From positions 1 through 5,960 of the forward strand of contig REAQ01000037.1 of NCBI GenBank assembly GCA_004294195.1: a stretch of 5,960 nt of DNA, written 5' to 3'. The position numbers were made by a program, and so were the translations under genes. Positions within the stretch are counted from its first letter, which is position 1, and each line of letters begins with the position of its first letter. The notes under the pieces are model-generated. The model was not told the origin of the DNA and searched no databases. It saw only the letters and a program-made list of their open reading frames with translations. Source of the DNA: Sphingobacteriales bacterium. GTDB taxonomy: Bacteria; Bacteroidota; Bacteroidia; Chitinophagales; Chitinophagaceae. Positions 1 through 5,960 of the stretch are shown here, in pieces.

Positions 1-1040
1 TCAAAATAATGATGCAACTCCGGAGAGATATATCCGATGTTACGCTTGATGTCCCATATGGATTCGCCTGAACCTTTCCGTTTGTCGAACAACCAGATCT
101 TTTGCGAAAATGCCTGAGGGTTGTCTGCGCTGATCAGCGATAATAGTGTGGACTTGCCTGATCCATTATGTCCCAACACGGCCCAGCACTCTCCAGCCTT
201 CACCGTCCAGTTGATATGATCAAGAATAATTTTATCACCATATTGAATAGTCACATCTTCCATCCGCACAGCCTCTTCAAACGGAGGAAAAACATATGCA
301 GGCGGAATCTCTTTCACATGAAGACCTACTCCCTCCTCCCTACTCCCTACGCCCTTTCTTTCAAGGTTTTCCAACAACACCCCACCATCCAGATAATAGG
401 TTTTATGTATGCCCGATGGCAACTCTCCCCCGCCTGTTACAAGGATCAATTGTATGCCTTTCTGCATCAGCGCATTCAATAGATCATTCAGCATTTCTCT
501 TGCAGCCGCATCCAGTCCTATGTATGGACTATCCAACAAAATCCAATCAGGTTCTTCTAAAATTGCTTCCGCAATCTGAAATCGTTTATGCTCACCGTTA
601 GACAGTTGGATCAATCTGGTATCTGCGCGATGTGATATACCAACGCTCTTCAACACTTCAGCTATACGCGCCTCCTCCTTACCCCTCACCCTTAACTCTT
701 CCACAACTGTTCTTGAATCATCCGCATCAAAAGAATTGAACCGTTGCTGGTAATAGAAATCAGATTGGTTGGATAAATTATTAAATCGATGTTGCCTCGA
801 GATGATAAATAACTTTGGCTTCTCAGGATGGAAGCTGATGGAGCCTCTGTAAAAAATCTGATTGGCAAGGGCCTTCAACAAAGTCGTTTTACCTGACCCG
901 GAAGAACCTATCACCGCAAGGCTTTCGCCTGACAGCAAAGAAAAAGAAACCGATGATAGTATAGATCGCCCACCCAGGCTCACACTCACACCCTCAACTT
1001 CCAGCGCAGGCTTATTGCTTTCAATGATTTGTGTCTGCAT
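1..1040 (-). CDS. modF: ModF-like tandem ABC ATP-binding protein (partial, C-terminus beyond left edge)
   Basis: This is a soluble two-cassette ABC ATPase with no membrane segment; 346 codons are open to the left edge. Cassette 1 has Walker A GSSGSGKTT (residues 45-53), signature LSNGE (146-150) and Walker B ILLDSP (167-172). Cassette 2 has Walker A GHNGSGKST (290-298), then a GSGESIWDIKRNIGYIS stretch (323-339) that, from memory, closely matches the same place in E. coli ModF (about 490 residues), so roughly 150 residues are missing. ModF is associated with molybdate transport in E. coli, but its exact role is unclear and no modABC gene is visible here. Odd points: the usual catalytic Glu after Walker B Asp170 is Ser171, and the H-loop position reads LVTGGGE (200-206) without His, so site 1 is probably weak or structural. 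The linker near residues 229-239 comes from a G-rich repeat tract. The ATG at 1038-1040 lies just before the first cassette. Other soluble ABC ATPases are the alternative. Confidence 0.85.
   Translation of the reverse strand, partial: MQTQIIESNKPALEVEGVSVSLGGRSILSSVSFSLLSGESLAVIGSSGSGKTTLLKALANQIFYRGSISFHPEKPKLFIISRQHRFNNLSNQSDFYYQQRFNSFDADDSRTVVEELRVRGKEEARIAEVLKSVGISHRADTRLIQLSNGEHKRFQIAEAILEEPDWILLDSPYIGLDAAAREMLNDLLNALMQKGIQLILVTGGGELPSGIHKTYYLDGGVLLENLERKGVGSREEGVGLHVKEIPPAYVFPPFEEAVRMEDVTIQYGDKIILDHINWTVKAGECWAVLGHNGSGKSTLLSLISADNPQAFSQKIWLFDKRKGSGESIWDIKRNIGYISPELHHYF
331..354 (-). repeat. G-rich low-complexity tract with potential G-quadruplex
   Basis: On the coding strand of modF, four GGG runs are each separated by 4-base loops (CGTA, AGTA, AGGA), which fits the G3N1-7 quadruplex rule exactly. 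The tract is a degenerate repeat of a GGGAGTA unit and encodes the K-G-V-G-S-R-E-E-G linker between the two cassettes (about residues 229-237). Whether it folds is not known. Confidence 0.6.
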
Positions 1041-1049
1041 TTCTGCGCG

Positions 1050-1057
1050 TAATTTAA
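1050..1057 (+). promoter_or_regulatory. Weak candidate -7 box for the porin gene
   Basis: TAATTTAA matches the TAnnTT part of the Bacteroidota -7 consensus TAnnTTTG. A TTTG at 1028-1031 lies 18 bp upstream, close to the 19-21 bp spacing expected for the -33 element. It would give a leader of about 15-20 bases before the TTG start at 1080. The region is AT-rich, so chance is a real alternative. Confidence 0.25.
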
Positions 1058-1079
1058 TTAACTTGCCCCAAGATCAGCA

Positions 1080-2174
1080 TTGCACAAAATTATTCGACAG
1101 ACGATCATATTTGCCCTCCTTACTTCCCTTGCAGTTCCACTTCAAAGCCAGGATAGTATACCTACATCAAATTTCAAATTAGGACTGTCGGCATATTTTG
1201 AAAGCTACTACAGCTATGATTTCAGCAAGCCTCCGGACCACAACAGGCCTTGGTTCCTGTATAATTTCAATAGAGCCGGGAAGCCTGCAGTCAATTTTGC
1301 TTTCGCAAAGCTATCGATCACCCATTCAAAGATTCGTGCCAACCTTGCATTGGCAACCGGTACTTATGTGCGGGCCAACTATGCGGGTGAACCAAATTGG
1401 GCCAAGCCCCTTCTTGAGGCCAATGCGGGACTGAAACTTGCAAAGAAAAAGGACCTGTGGATTGACGCAGGAATTCTTCCATCACATATTGGCTTTGAAT
1501 CCGCAACAGGAAAAGAAAACTGGACCCTGTCCAGAAGTATGGTTGCTGAAAACTCCCCATACTTTGAAACAGGCATCAGATTAAGTTATCGCTCACCCAA
1601 TGCAAAATGGTATATGGCATCACTCCTGCTGAATGGTTGGCAAAGAATTACCCAACAAAAAGGCAGTAGTCTGATTAACGGTGGCGTTCAGGTAACATAC
1701 ACGCCTTCTGATAAACTAACCCTCAACTACAGCAATTTCATTGGCATGCCAGAAAAGGATAGTTTGAATATCCACCGGACTTATCATAATCTTTATGCCG
1801 TCAGTCAACTCAATAAAATATTGGGTATCACCTTTGGATTTGATCTGGGAACGGATCGATATGCATACAATAAGACCACCAAAACATGGTTTACGCCCGT
1901 TCTCATCACCAGGATAAAACTAGATAAGCAATGGGCAATTGCATTTCGTACAGAGTATTATGCAGATAAATCAGGTGCATTGATTGTTACGAATACGCCA
2001 AACGGATTTCGCTCTTTTGGTGCCTCGGCTAACGTCGACTTCTCATGGAAAAAATTTGCTCTATTCCGCGCTGAATATCGCCTGTTTAATAGTACGGATC
2101 CGATTTTCTATGGCAACCCTTCACTATCCACGAACAATCAGGCGATAACATTTACCGCAGCTTTTTGGTACTAG
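1080..2174 (+). CDS. BBP2/OmpL-like outer-membrane beta-barrel porin
   Basis: The product is a 364-residue outer-membrane protein. A signal peptide (KIIRQTIIFALLTSLAVPLQS, residues about 3-23) precedes a mature chain of alternating polar and aromatic strands separated by short turns, and the chain ends in TAAFWY, the aromatic C-terminal signature of barrel proteins. Motifs typical of the putative porin-2 (OmpL-like) family are ILPSHIGFESATGKENWT (132-149) and NSPYFETGIRLSY (158-170), with LLNGW further on. It probably forms a diffusion channel for small solutes; the substrate cannot be read from sequence. The start must be non-ATG: an in-frame TAA lies at 1059-1061, no ATG precedes the signal peptide, and TTG at 1080 is the only common start codon left. 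The gene is divergent from modF across 39 bp and convergent with the CPBP gene downstream, so it is probably transcribed alone. I am confident of the porin class and less so of the exact start. Confidence 0.85.
   Translation: MHKIIRQTIIFALLTSLAVPLQSQDSIPTSNFKLGLSAYFESYYSYDFSKPPDHNRPWFLYNFNRAGKPAVNFAFAKLSITHSKIRANLALATGTYVRANYAGEPNWAKPLLEANAGLKLAKKKDLWIDAGILPSHIGFESATGKENWTLSRSMVAENSPYFETGIRLSYRSPNAKWYMASLLLNGWQRITQQKGSSLINGGVQVTYTPSDKLTLNYSNFIGMPEKDSLNIHRTYHNLYAVSQLNKILGITFGFDLGTDRYAYNKTTKTWFTPVLITRIKLDKQWAIAFRTEYYADKSGALIVTNTPNGFRSFGASANVDFSWKKFALFRAEYRLFNSTDPIFYGNPSLSTNNQAITFTAAFWY
1085..1092 (-). promoter_or_regulatory. Candidate -7 box for modF
   Basis: On the minus strand this reads TAATTTTG, a perfect match to the Bacteroidota TAnnTTTG consensus. 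It would start transcription near 1080 and give a leader of about 35-40 bases before the modF ATG at 1040. No clear -33 TTTG is seen at the right distance. The box lies inside the first codons of the divergent porin gene, so the two transcripts would overlap at their 5' ends. Confidence 0.35.
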
Positions 2175-2225
2175 CTTTTTATTTTGTAAGTATGTATATG
2201 ACATGGAAAGCTGATCCCTACTAAC

Positions 2226-2915
2226 TCACTTGTTAACCTTTTTTATCATTCTGATCAGCAAAAATCCACCAACAAGGTACATCACCAAAGGATTCCAAAC
2301 GGCAAGGTAGTAGGCCCAGGTTGACACCTGAATCACGGGCTGGTGCTTCATCATCCATACGCCTTTACCAATCTGTCCTGAGGAAAAGACAAAATTGTTG
2401 GTGAAATTCCAACCGAAATGAAGGGCAAAAGGAACCCACATCGTTCTTGTTTTGGCAAAACCATAAGCGTATACCACCCCGGCTAATCCTGTTGTCAGAA
2501 AGACAAAGATCATCTTCACCGGATCACCAAAGACGCCGTAACTAAACCAATGGTATATCCCGAAAGCAACCGCAGAAATAGCAATGGCAGCGGCTGGTTT
2601 CATCCTGTCAAGCAAAACATAAAAAATGGCTCCCCGGAAAATCAGCTCTTCAAACCATACAGACTGCAGGTTCCAACGGACTCCTTTCCAGAAAAGTGCT
2701 GTAGTAAGCTCGGGATTCCAATCCCATATTTCCTTACCCACATAGTTCCTTACCACATAAGCGCTGGACGCACACAAAAACGCAAATACGAGAAAAAACA
2801 TCGTCAACTGTAGCTGACGACCATTGGGTATCAGTCCCAACACGGACAGATTCTTTCTATTGTATAGGTACAGAATGCCCCAACTAATGAGCAATTGAAC
2901 TAAAATACCAAGCAT
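2226..2915 (-). CDS. CPBP family intramembrane metalloprotease (CAAX protease-like)
   Basis: This is a 229-residue multipass membrane protein with hydrophobic segments at about residues 1-18, 37-55, 96-120, 134-152 and 205-223. It carries the three conserved CPBP motifs: EELIFR (89-94, the EExxxR motif), FGIYH (118-122, FxxxH) and HFGWN (166-170). Glu89, Glu90, Arg94, His122, His166 and Asn170 are therefore all present, so it looks catalytically intact. The family includes eukaryotic Rce1, bacterial bacteriocin-immunity proteins and MroQ-type peptidases; most bacterial members have no known substrate. The start is well fixed, because an in-frame TAA lies two codons upstream of the ATG. It is convergent with the porin (51 bp gap) and divergent from the thioesterase (55 bp gap), so it is probably monocistronic. 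No bacteriocin or peptide gene is visible beside it, so an immunity role has no support from context. Confidence 0.88.
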   Translation of the reverse strand: MLGILVQLLISWGILYLYNRKNLSVLGLIPNGRQLQLTMFFLVFAFLCASSAYVVRNYVGKEIWDWNPELTTALFWKGVRWNLQSVWFEELIFRGAIFYVLLDRMKPAAAIAISAVAFGIYHWFSYGVFGDPVKMIFVFLTTGLAGVVYAYGFAKTRTMWVPFALHFGWNFTNNFVFSSGQIGKGVWMMKHQPVIQVSTWAYYLAVWNPLVMYLVGGFLLIRMIKKVNK

Positions 2916-2933
2916 GATTTAAGGTATTGATAA

Positions 2934-2966
2934 TTTCACATGTACATGGCCATTCCTGTAACTTTG
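2934..2966 (+). promoter_or_regulatory. Promoter giving a near-leaderless thioesterase mRNA
   Basis: TAACTTTG at 2959-2966 is a perfect TAnnTTTG -7 box, and TTTC at 2934-2937 sits 21 bp upstream as an imperfect -33 element. The thioesterase ATG begins only 4 bases after the box. Transcription would therefore start at or within a few bases of the initiation codon, which suggests a leaderless message. Confidence 0.5.
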
Positions 2967-2970
2967 AACC

Positions 2971-3411
2971 ATGAATATCTGGTTTCACAAAAATCTTCGT
3001 CCGGAAGATCTTCAGCCGCTAGGAAAAAATACTTTGGGTGAACACCTGGGCATGCAGTTCACGGAAGTGGGTGACAATTACCTCAAAGCTACCATGCCCG
3101 TTGATCACCGAACGCATCAGCCTTATGGCCTCTTACATGGAGGCGCTTCTGTGGCCCTTGCAGAAACCCTCGGTAGCGTGGGTGCCGCACTGACCCTTGA
3201 CCCGGATCAATTCATCTGTGTGGGCATGGAGATCAATGCCAATCACCTTCGCAGTGTACGAAGCGGCACGGTAACGGGTACCGCCACACCGCTCCACAGA
3301 GGTAGCAGTTCACAGGTCTGGGAGATCAAGATCCATGATGATCATGGTAAGCTCGTTTGCGTCTCAAGGCTAACTGTTGCCGTTCTTAAAAAACCGGGCT
3401 CGAAAGAATAA
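2971..3411 (+). CDS. menI: Hotdog-fold acyl-CoA thioesterase, MenI/YdiI-like (DHNA-CoA hydrolase)
   Basis: This 146-residue, single-domain cytoplasmic hotdog thioesterase aligns from memory almost end to end with E. coli YdiI (MenI), which hydrolyses 1,4-dihydroxy-2-naphthoyl-CoA in menaquinone synthesis. Shared stretches are ATMPVDHRTHQPYGLLHGGAS (starting at residue 40), the LAETLGS helix (63-69), EINANHLRS and a C-terminal SRLTVAVL. The expected active-site residues are present: Gln50, His56 and Glu65, matching Gln48, His54 and Glu63 of YdiI. The length is normal. Relatives such as PaaI-type or EntH thioesterases take other aryl-CoA esters, so the substrate is inferred. No other men gene is in view. 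The ATG at 2971 follows a perfect -7 promoter box by 4 bases and has no ribosome-binding site. A phosphatase gene follows 46 bp downstream with no obvious terminator between them. Confidence 0.85.
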   Translation: MNIWFHKNLRPEDLQPLGKNTLGEHLGMQFTEVGDNYLKATMPVDHRTHQPYGLLHGGASVALAETLGSVGAALTLDPDQFICVGMEINANHLRSVRSGTVTGTATPLHRGSSSQVWEIKIHDDHGKLVCVSRLTVAVLKKPGSKE

Positions 3412-3457
3412 CACTATTGAAGGTGGTTGCTTATCTTGGGTAGATATACCATAAGAC

Positions 3458-3970
3458 ATGCAAAAGCTTCTTCTTTGCTTCGCCATTCTGACCACCTTCG
3501 CAATGATAGGTGTTCAGGTTCAGGCACAGACTACCACCATCTATCTCGTACGTCATGCAGAAAAAGATCTGTCGGATGTAAATACCAAAGATCCCAACCT
3601 TAATGGACTGGGGCTGCAGCGCGCGGTGGATCTGGAGAAAATAATGGTCGATAAGAATATCGCTGCCATCTTCAGCAGCAATTACAAACGCACCTTGCAA
3701 ACCGCTGCACCCCTTTCTCTGCAGTTGAAACTGGAACCCATCATCTATGATCCCTCTGACCCGAAACTGCTAGCAGAAAAAATCCTTCGAGAGTATAAAG
3801 GTAAAACCGTTTTGATAGTTGGACACTCCAATAGCATACTTGCGCAAACCCGCGCCCTCGGCGGATATCCAAGCTTTACCGAGATCCAGGATACAGATTA
3901 CAGGAACCTCATTAAGGTCACCATCAACGGTTCAGATATCAAAACAGAAGAACTTAAATACGGTAACTAA
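3458..3970 (+). CDS. Secreted histidine phosphatase superfamily protein
   Basis: The product has 170 residues. A signal peptide (residues 1-23, MQKLLLCFAILTTF... ending VQA before Gln24) sends it to the periplasm or beyond. The mature part is a small branch-1 histidine phosphatase of SixA-like size. It has the catalytic RHAE motif (32-35, nucleophile His33), a second Arg in SSNYKRTLQTA (Arg78), and the GHSNS motif (122-126) with the second active-site His123. All core residues are intact, so it should be an active phosphomonoesterase; the substrate is unknown, and the signal peptide argues against a glycolytic mutase. Its stop codon is 7 bp before the next gene's ATG, so the two are very likely co-transcribed. 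The ATG is chosen because the signal peptide begins immediately after it. Confidence 0.88.
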   Translation: MQKLLLCFAILTTFAMIGVQVQAQTTTIYLVRHAEKDLSDVNTKDPNLNGLGLQRAVDLEKIMVDKNIAAIFSSNYKRTLQTAAPLSLQLKLEPIIYDPSDPKLLAEKILREYKGKTVLIVGHSNSILAQTRALGGYPSFTEIQDTDYRNLIKVTINGSDIKTEELKYGN

Positions 3971-3977
3971 TTTCGCC

Positions 3978-5960
3978 ATGCAGACATTTTCTCCCCCTAA
4001 AGCCTTCCCCTTCCTCCTGCTCTTCATCCTGAGCTGCAATACCAAAGCGGATAAAATGGCGGACGCTGATCTGCGCATCAAAACGATGGACAGCGCCGCA
4101 CTAACCACCCTCATCAAAAACATTGAAAGCTCCGTTACGCCACAACTCGCGGACGGACTAACATTGAAACTCTGGGCAATGGACTCACTCGTAGCAGATC
4201 CCGTTGCTATTGATATCGATGATCAGGGTCGTGTGTATTACACCCGCACGAACAGACAAAAAGCAGCGGAATTTGATATCCGGGGACATCAGGACTGGGA
4301 GATCAGGTCTATCGCATTGTCAGATATTGAAGAGAAGCGCGCCTTCCTGCGCAGTGAACTTTCTCCGGAAAGAAGCAAAGAAAATCTTTGGTTGCCTGAT
4401 TTGAATGGAGACAGTTCACGTGACTGGCGCGACATGACCGTTCAGAAAGAACATATCTATCGCGTGGAAGATGCCAATGGAGATGGCATCGCTGATAAAT
4501 CACAATTGGTGGTGGAAGATTTCAACGATGAAACCACGGATGCTGCAGGTGGCGTCATGAAACATGGCGATGATCTGTTTGTAGCCATCGGCCCAGACCT
4601 CTGGCGCATCAAAGAAAACAAAGCCGGCTTGATGGAGAGCAAGACCTCATTGTCTCATGGTTATGGCATTCACATCGGCTTCAGCGGTCATGGAATGTCT
4701 GGTGTGGAACTCGGACCAGATGGGCGCATCTACTGGCAGATTGGCGATATCGGTTTTCATGGAAAAAATATCAACGGCAAAGACTATAATCATTCCAACA
4801 GTGGAGTGATCGTAAGAAGTAATCCCGATGGCAGTGATTTTGAAGTGTTTGCTTACGGCAATCGCAACACCCATGAATTTGTTTTTGATGAATACGGCAA
4901 CCTGATCAGTGAAGATAATGATGGCGATCATCCAGGAGAGAGTGAGCGCATTGTCTATGTGGTAGAAGGTGCAGACATTGGATGGAGAACCAACTGGCAA
5001 TTTGGAAAGTACAGGGACCCGGAAAACAATACGTATAAAGTGTGGATGGATGAGAAGATGTATGTACCGAGGTGGGAAGGACAACCGGCATATATCCTGC
5101 CTACGATCAAGAACTATGTGAATGGGCCAACCGGAATGCTATACAATCCGGGTACCGCACTGGGGCCAGAATATAAGAACCATTTTTTTGTCGCAGAGTT
5201 TGTGGGAACGCCTACCGGTTCTGGCATACACGCATTCACTTTGAAACCCAAGGGCGCATCATTTGAGTTTGTGGAAACCAAGAAAGTATTGGGCGGCGTG
5301 CTGGCAACAGGAATGGACTGGGGGCCCGATGGATCCATGTATGTGGCAGATTGGATCGATGGCTGGGGTACAAAAGACAGGGGCAGGGTCTGGAAGCTGG
5401 ATGTGGCGAACCCTAATTTTGAAGCAAGGAAGAATACAGAAAAAGAGATCCGTGCAGACTATTCAACATACAAAATAGATTCCCTTAAAACGCTGTTGAA
5501 ACATGATGATATGCGGGTTAGGCAGAAGGCACAACTTGCTTTGGCTACCCGTGGCAATGAAGGGTTGGAAGCATTTAAAACAACGCTGGCCGACAAATCA
5601 AACCAACTGTCACGCGTACACGCTATTTGGGGGATCAGCCAATTCGCACGTAAAGACATCGAGCATGCCGCATTGCTGTTGCCCTATTTGAAAGACGGAG
5701 ATTCTGAGATTCGTGCGCAGGCAGCTCGTTGGCTCGGCGATGTACGATACAAAGATGCCGGTGACCAGTTGTTGCCTCTGTTGAAAGATGAATACAGCAG
5801 GGCAAGGTTCTATGCGGCAGAAGCGCTTGGCAGGATTGCTTACGCACCAGCCATTCAACCCATCATTGACATGTTGGCTGCGAATAATGACGTCGATAAC
5901 TATTTACGTCACGCTGGGTCACTGGCCCTGGCAAGGATCGGCAATGCTGCGCCCATCATC
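3978..5960 (+). CDS. Propeller-plus-HEAT lipoprotein, membrane-bound dehydrogenase-like (partial, C-terminus beyond right edge)
   Basis: The frame is open for 661 codons to the right edge. An N-terminal hydrophobic stretch ends in FILSC (16-20), a fair lipobox with Cys20, so it is probably a lipoprotein. Residues about 65-475 form a beta-propeller resembling soluble glucose/sorbosone dehydrogenases and the TIGR02604/DUF7133 group: DPVAIDIDDQGRVYYT (from 74), GNRNTHEF (294-301) and TGMDWGPDGSMYVADW (444-459). Acidic loops DLNGD (141-145), DANGDGIAD (165-173) and EDNDGD (312-317) look like calcium sites. Residues from about 496 to the edge are HEAT-type helical repeats with recurring R-x-x-A-A-x-x-L-G patterns. 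Family members often reach 1,000 residues or more and end in a c-type cytochrome (CxxCH); none is seen before the edge. The enzymatic role is unproven, though oxidation of sugars or alcohols outside the cytoplasm is plausible. It follows the phosphatase by 7 bp. Confidence 0.85.
   Translation, partial: MQTFSPPKAFPFLLLFILSCNTKADKMADADLRIKTMDSAALTTLIKNIESSVTPQLADGLTLKLWAMDSLVADPVAIDIDDQGRVYYTRTNRQKAAEFDIRGHQDWEIRSIALSDIEEKRAFLRSELSPERSKENLWLPDLNGDSSRDWRDMTVQKEHIYRVEDANGDGIADKSQLVVEDFNDETTDAAGGVMKHGDDLFVAIGPDLWRIKENKAGLMESKTSLSHGYGIHIGFSGHGMSGVELGPDGRIYWQIGDIGFHGKNINGKDYNHSNSGVIVRSNPDGSDFEVFAYGNRNTHEFVFDEYGNLISEDNDGDHPGESERIVYVVEGADIGWRTNWQFGKYRDPENNTYKVWMDEKMYVPRWEGQPAYILPTIKNYVNGPTGMLYNPGTALGPEYKNHFFVAEFVGTPTGSGIHAFTLKPKGASFEFVETKKVLGGVLATGMDWGPDGSMYVADWIDGWGTKDRGRVWKLDVANPNFEARKNTEKEIRADYSTYKIDSLKTLLKHDDMRVRQKAQLALATRGNEGLEAFKTTLADKSNQLSRVHAIWGISQFARKDIEHAALLLPYLKDGDSEIRAQAARWLGDVRYKDAGDQLLPLLKDEYSRARFYAAEALGRIAYAPAIQPIIDMLAANNDVDNYLRHAGSLALARIGNAAPII

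Noticed and set aside
168..601. Two plus-strand open frames of about 100 codons
   Set aside because: They lie antisense to the well-supported ABC protein, have Pro/Ser/His-rich low-complexity translations and match no family I recognise.
2173..2212. AGCTTT ... AAAGCT inverted repeat as a terminator between the convergent porin and CPBP genes
   Set aside because: The stem is only 6 bp with a 28-base loop and has no GC-rich core or following T-run at the right place.
2226..2915. CPBP protein as an abortive-infection or bacteriocin-immunity system
   Set aside because: The family label alone does not show this; there is no toxin, bacteriocin, phage or other defence gene nearby.
2919..2926. TACCTTAA on the minus strand as a -7 box for the CPBP gene
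   Set aside because: It matches only the first half of the consensus, has no -33 element, and lies just 3 bases from the ATG.
3432..3446. TATCT-tgggt-AGATA hairpin, and TATCTTGG (3432-3439) as a -7 box upstream of the phosphatase
   Set aside because: The 5-bp AT-rich stem is too weak, and the box has a mismatch and no -33 partner; read-through from the thioesterase gene explains expression equally well.
4647..5084. Minus-strand open frame of 145 codons
   Set aside because: It is antisense to the propeller domain, whose plus-strand frame is continuous and has clear family motifs; the antisense translation has no recognisable domain.
1..5960. tRNA, rRNA, CRISPR array, insertion sequence or riboswitch
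   Set aside because: I found no cloverleaf-like segment, regularly spaced direct repeats, transposase or terminal inverted repeats, and the intergenic gaps are too short for a riboswitch.

Overview
This window most resembles a member of the Bacteroidota (base composition near the middle range; possibly Chitinophagia or Cytophagia, but that rank is a guess). The reasons are a BBP2/OmpL-type outer-membrane porin ending in aromatic residues, several boxes fitting the Bacteroidota -7 promoter consensus TAnnTTTG, almost no Shine-Dalgarno sequences, and a large lipoprotein of the propeller-plus-HEAT 'membrane-bound dehydrogenase' type.

Layout. (1) Positions 1-1040, minus strand: the N-terminal 346 residues of a tandem ATP-binding cassette protein of the ModF type, running off the left edge. 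Its first cassette looks catalytically degenerate, and its coding strand carries an unusual G-rich tract. (2) Positions 1080-2174, plus strand: a beta-barrel porin that appears to start at TTG, divergent from modF across only 39 bp. (3) Positions 2226-2915, minus strand: a CPBP-family (CAAX protease-like) membrane protein, convergent with the porin. (4) Positions 2971-5960, plus strand: three co-directional genes. These are a MenI/YdiI-like hotdog acyl-CoA thioesterase with a near-leaderless promoter, a secreted histidine phosphatase, and, 7 bp after that, a large lipoprotein with an N-terminal beta-propeller and HEAT repeats that runs off the right edge.

How the genes work together. The phosphatase and the lipoprotein are almost certainly co-transcribed, and both act outside the cytoplasm. 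The thioesterase probably belongs to the same transcription unit. A link between menaquinone synthesis (MenI) and a periplasmic dehydrogenase-like protein is conceivable but is only inference. Nothing here looks like a defence island, mobile element, CRISPR array or RNA gene. I see an ordinary chromosomal neighbourhood with a few curiosities, and I do not claim a new system. Coding density is very high; the longest gap between genes is about 55 bp.
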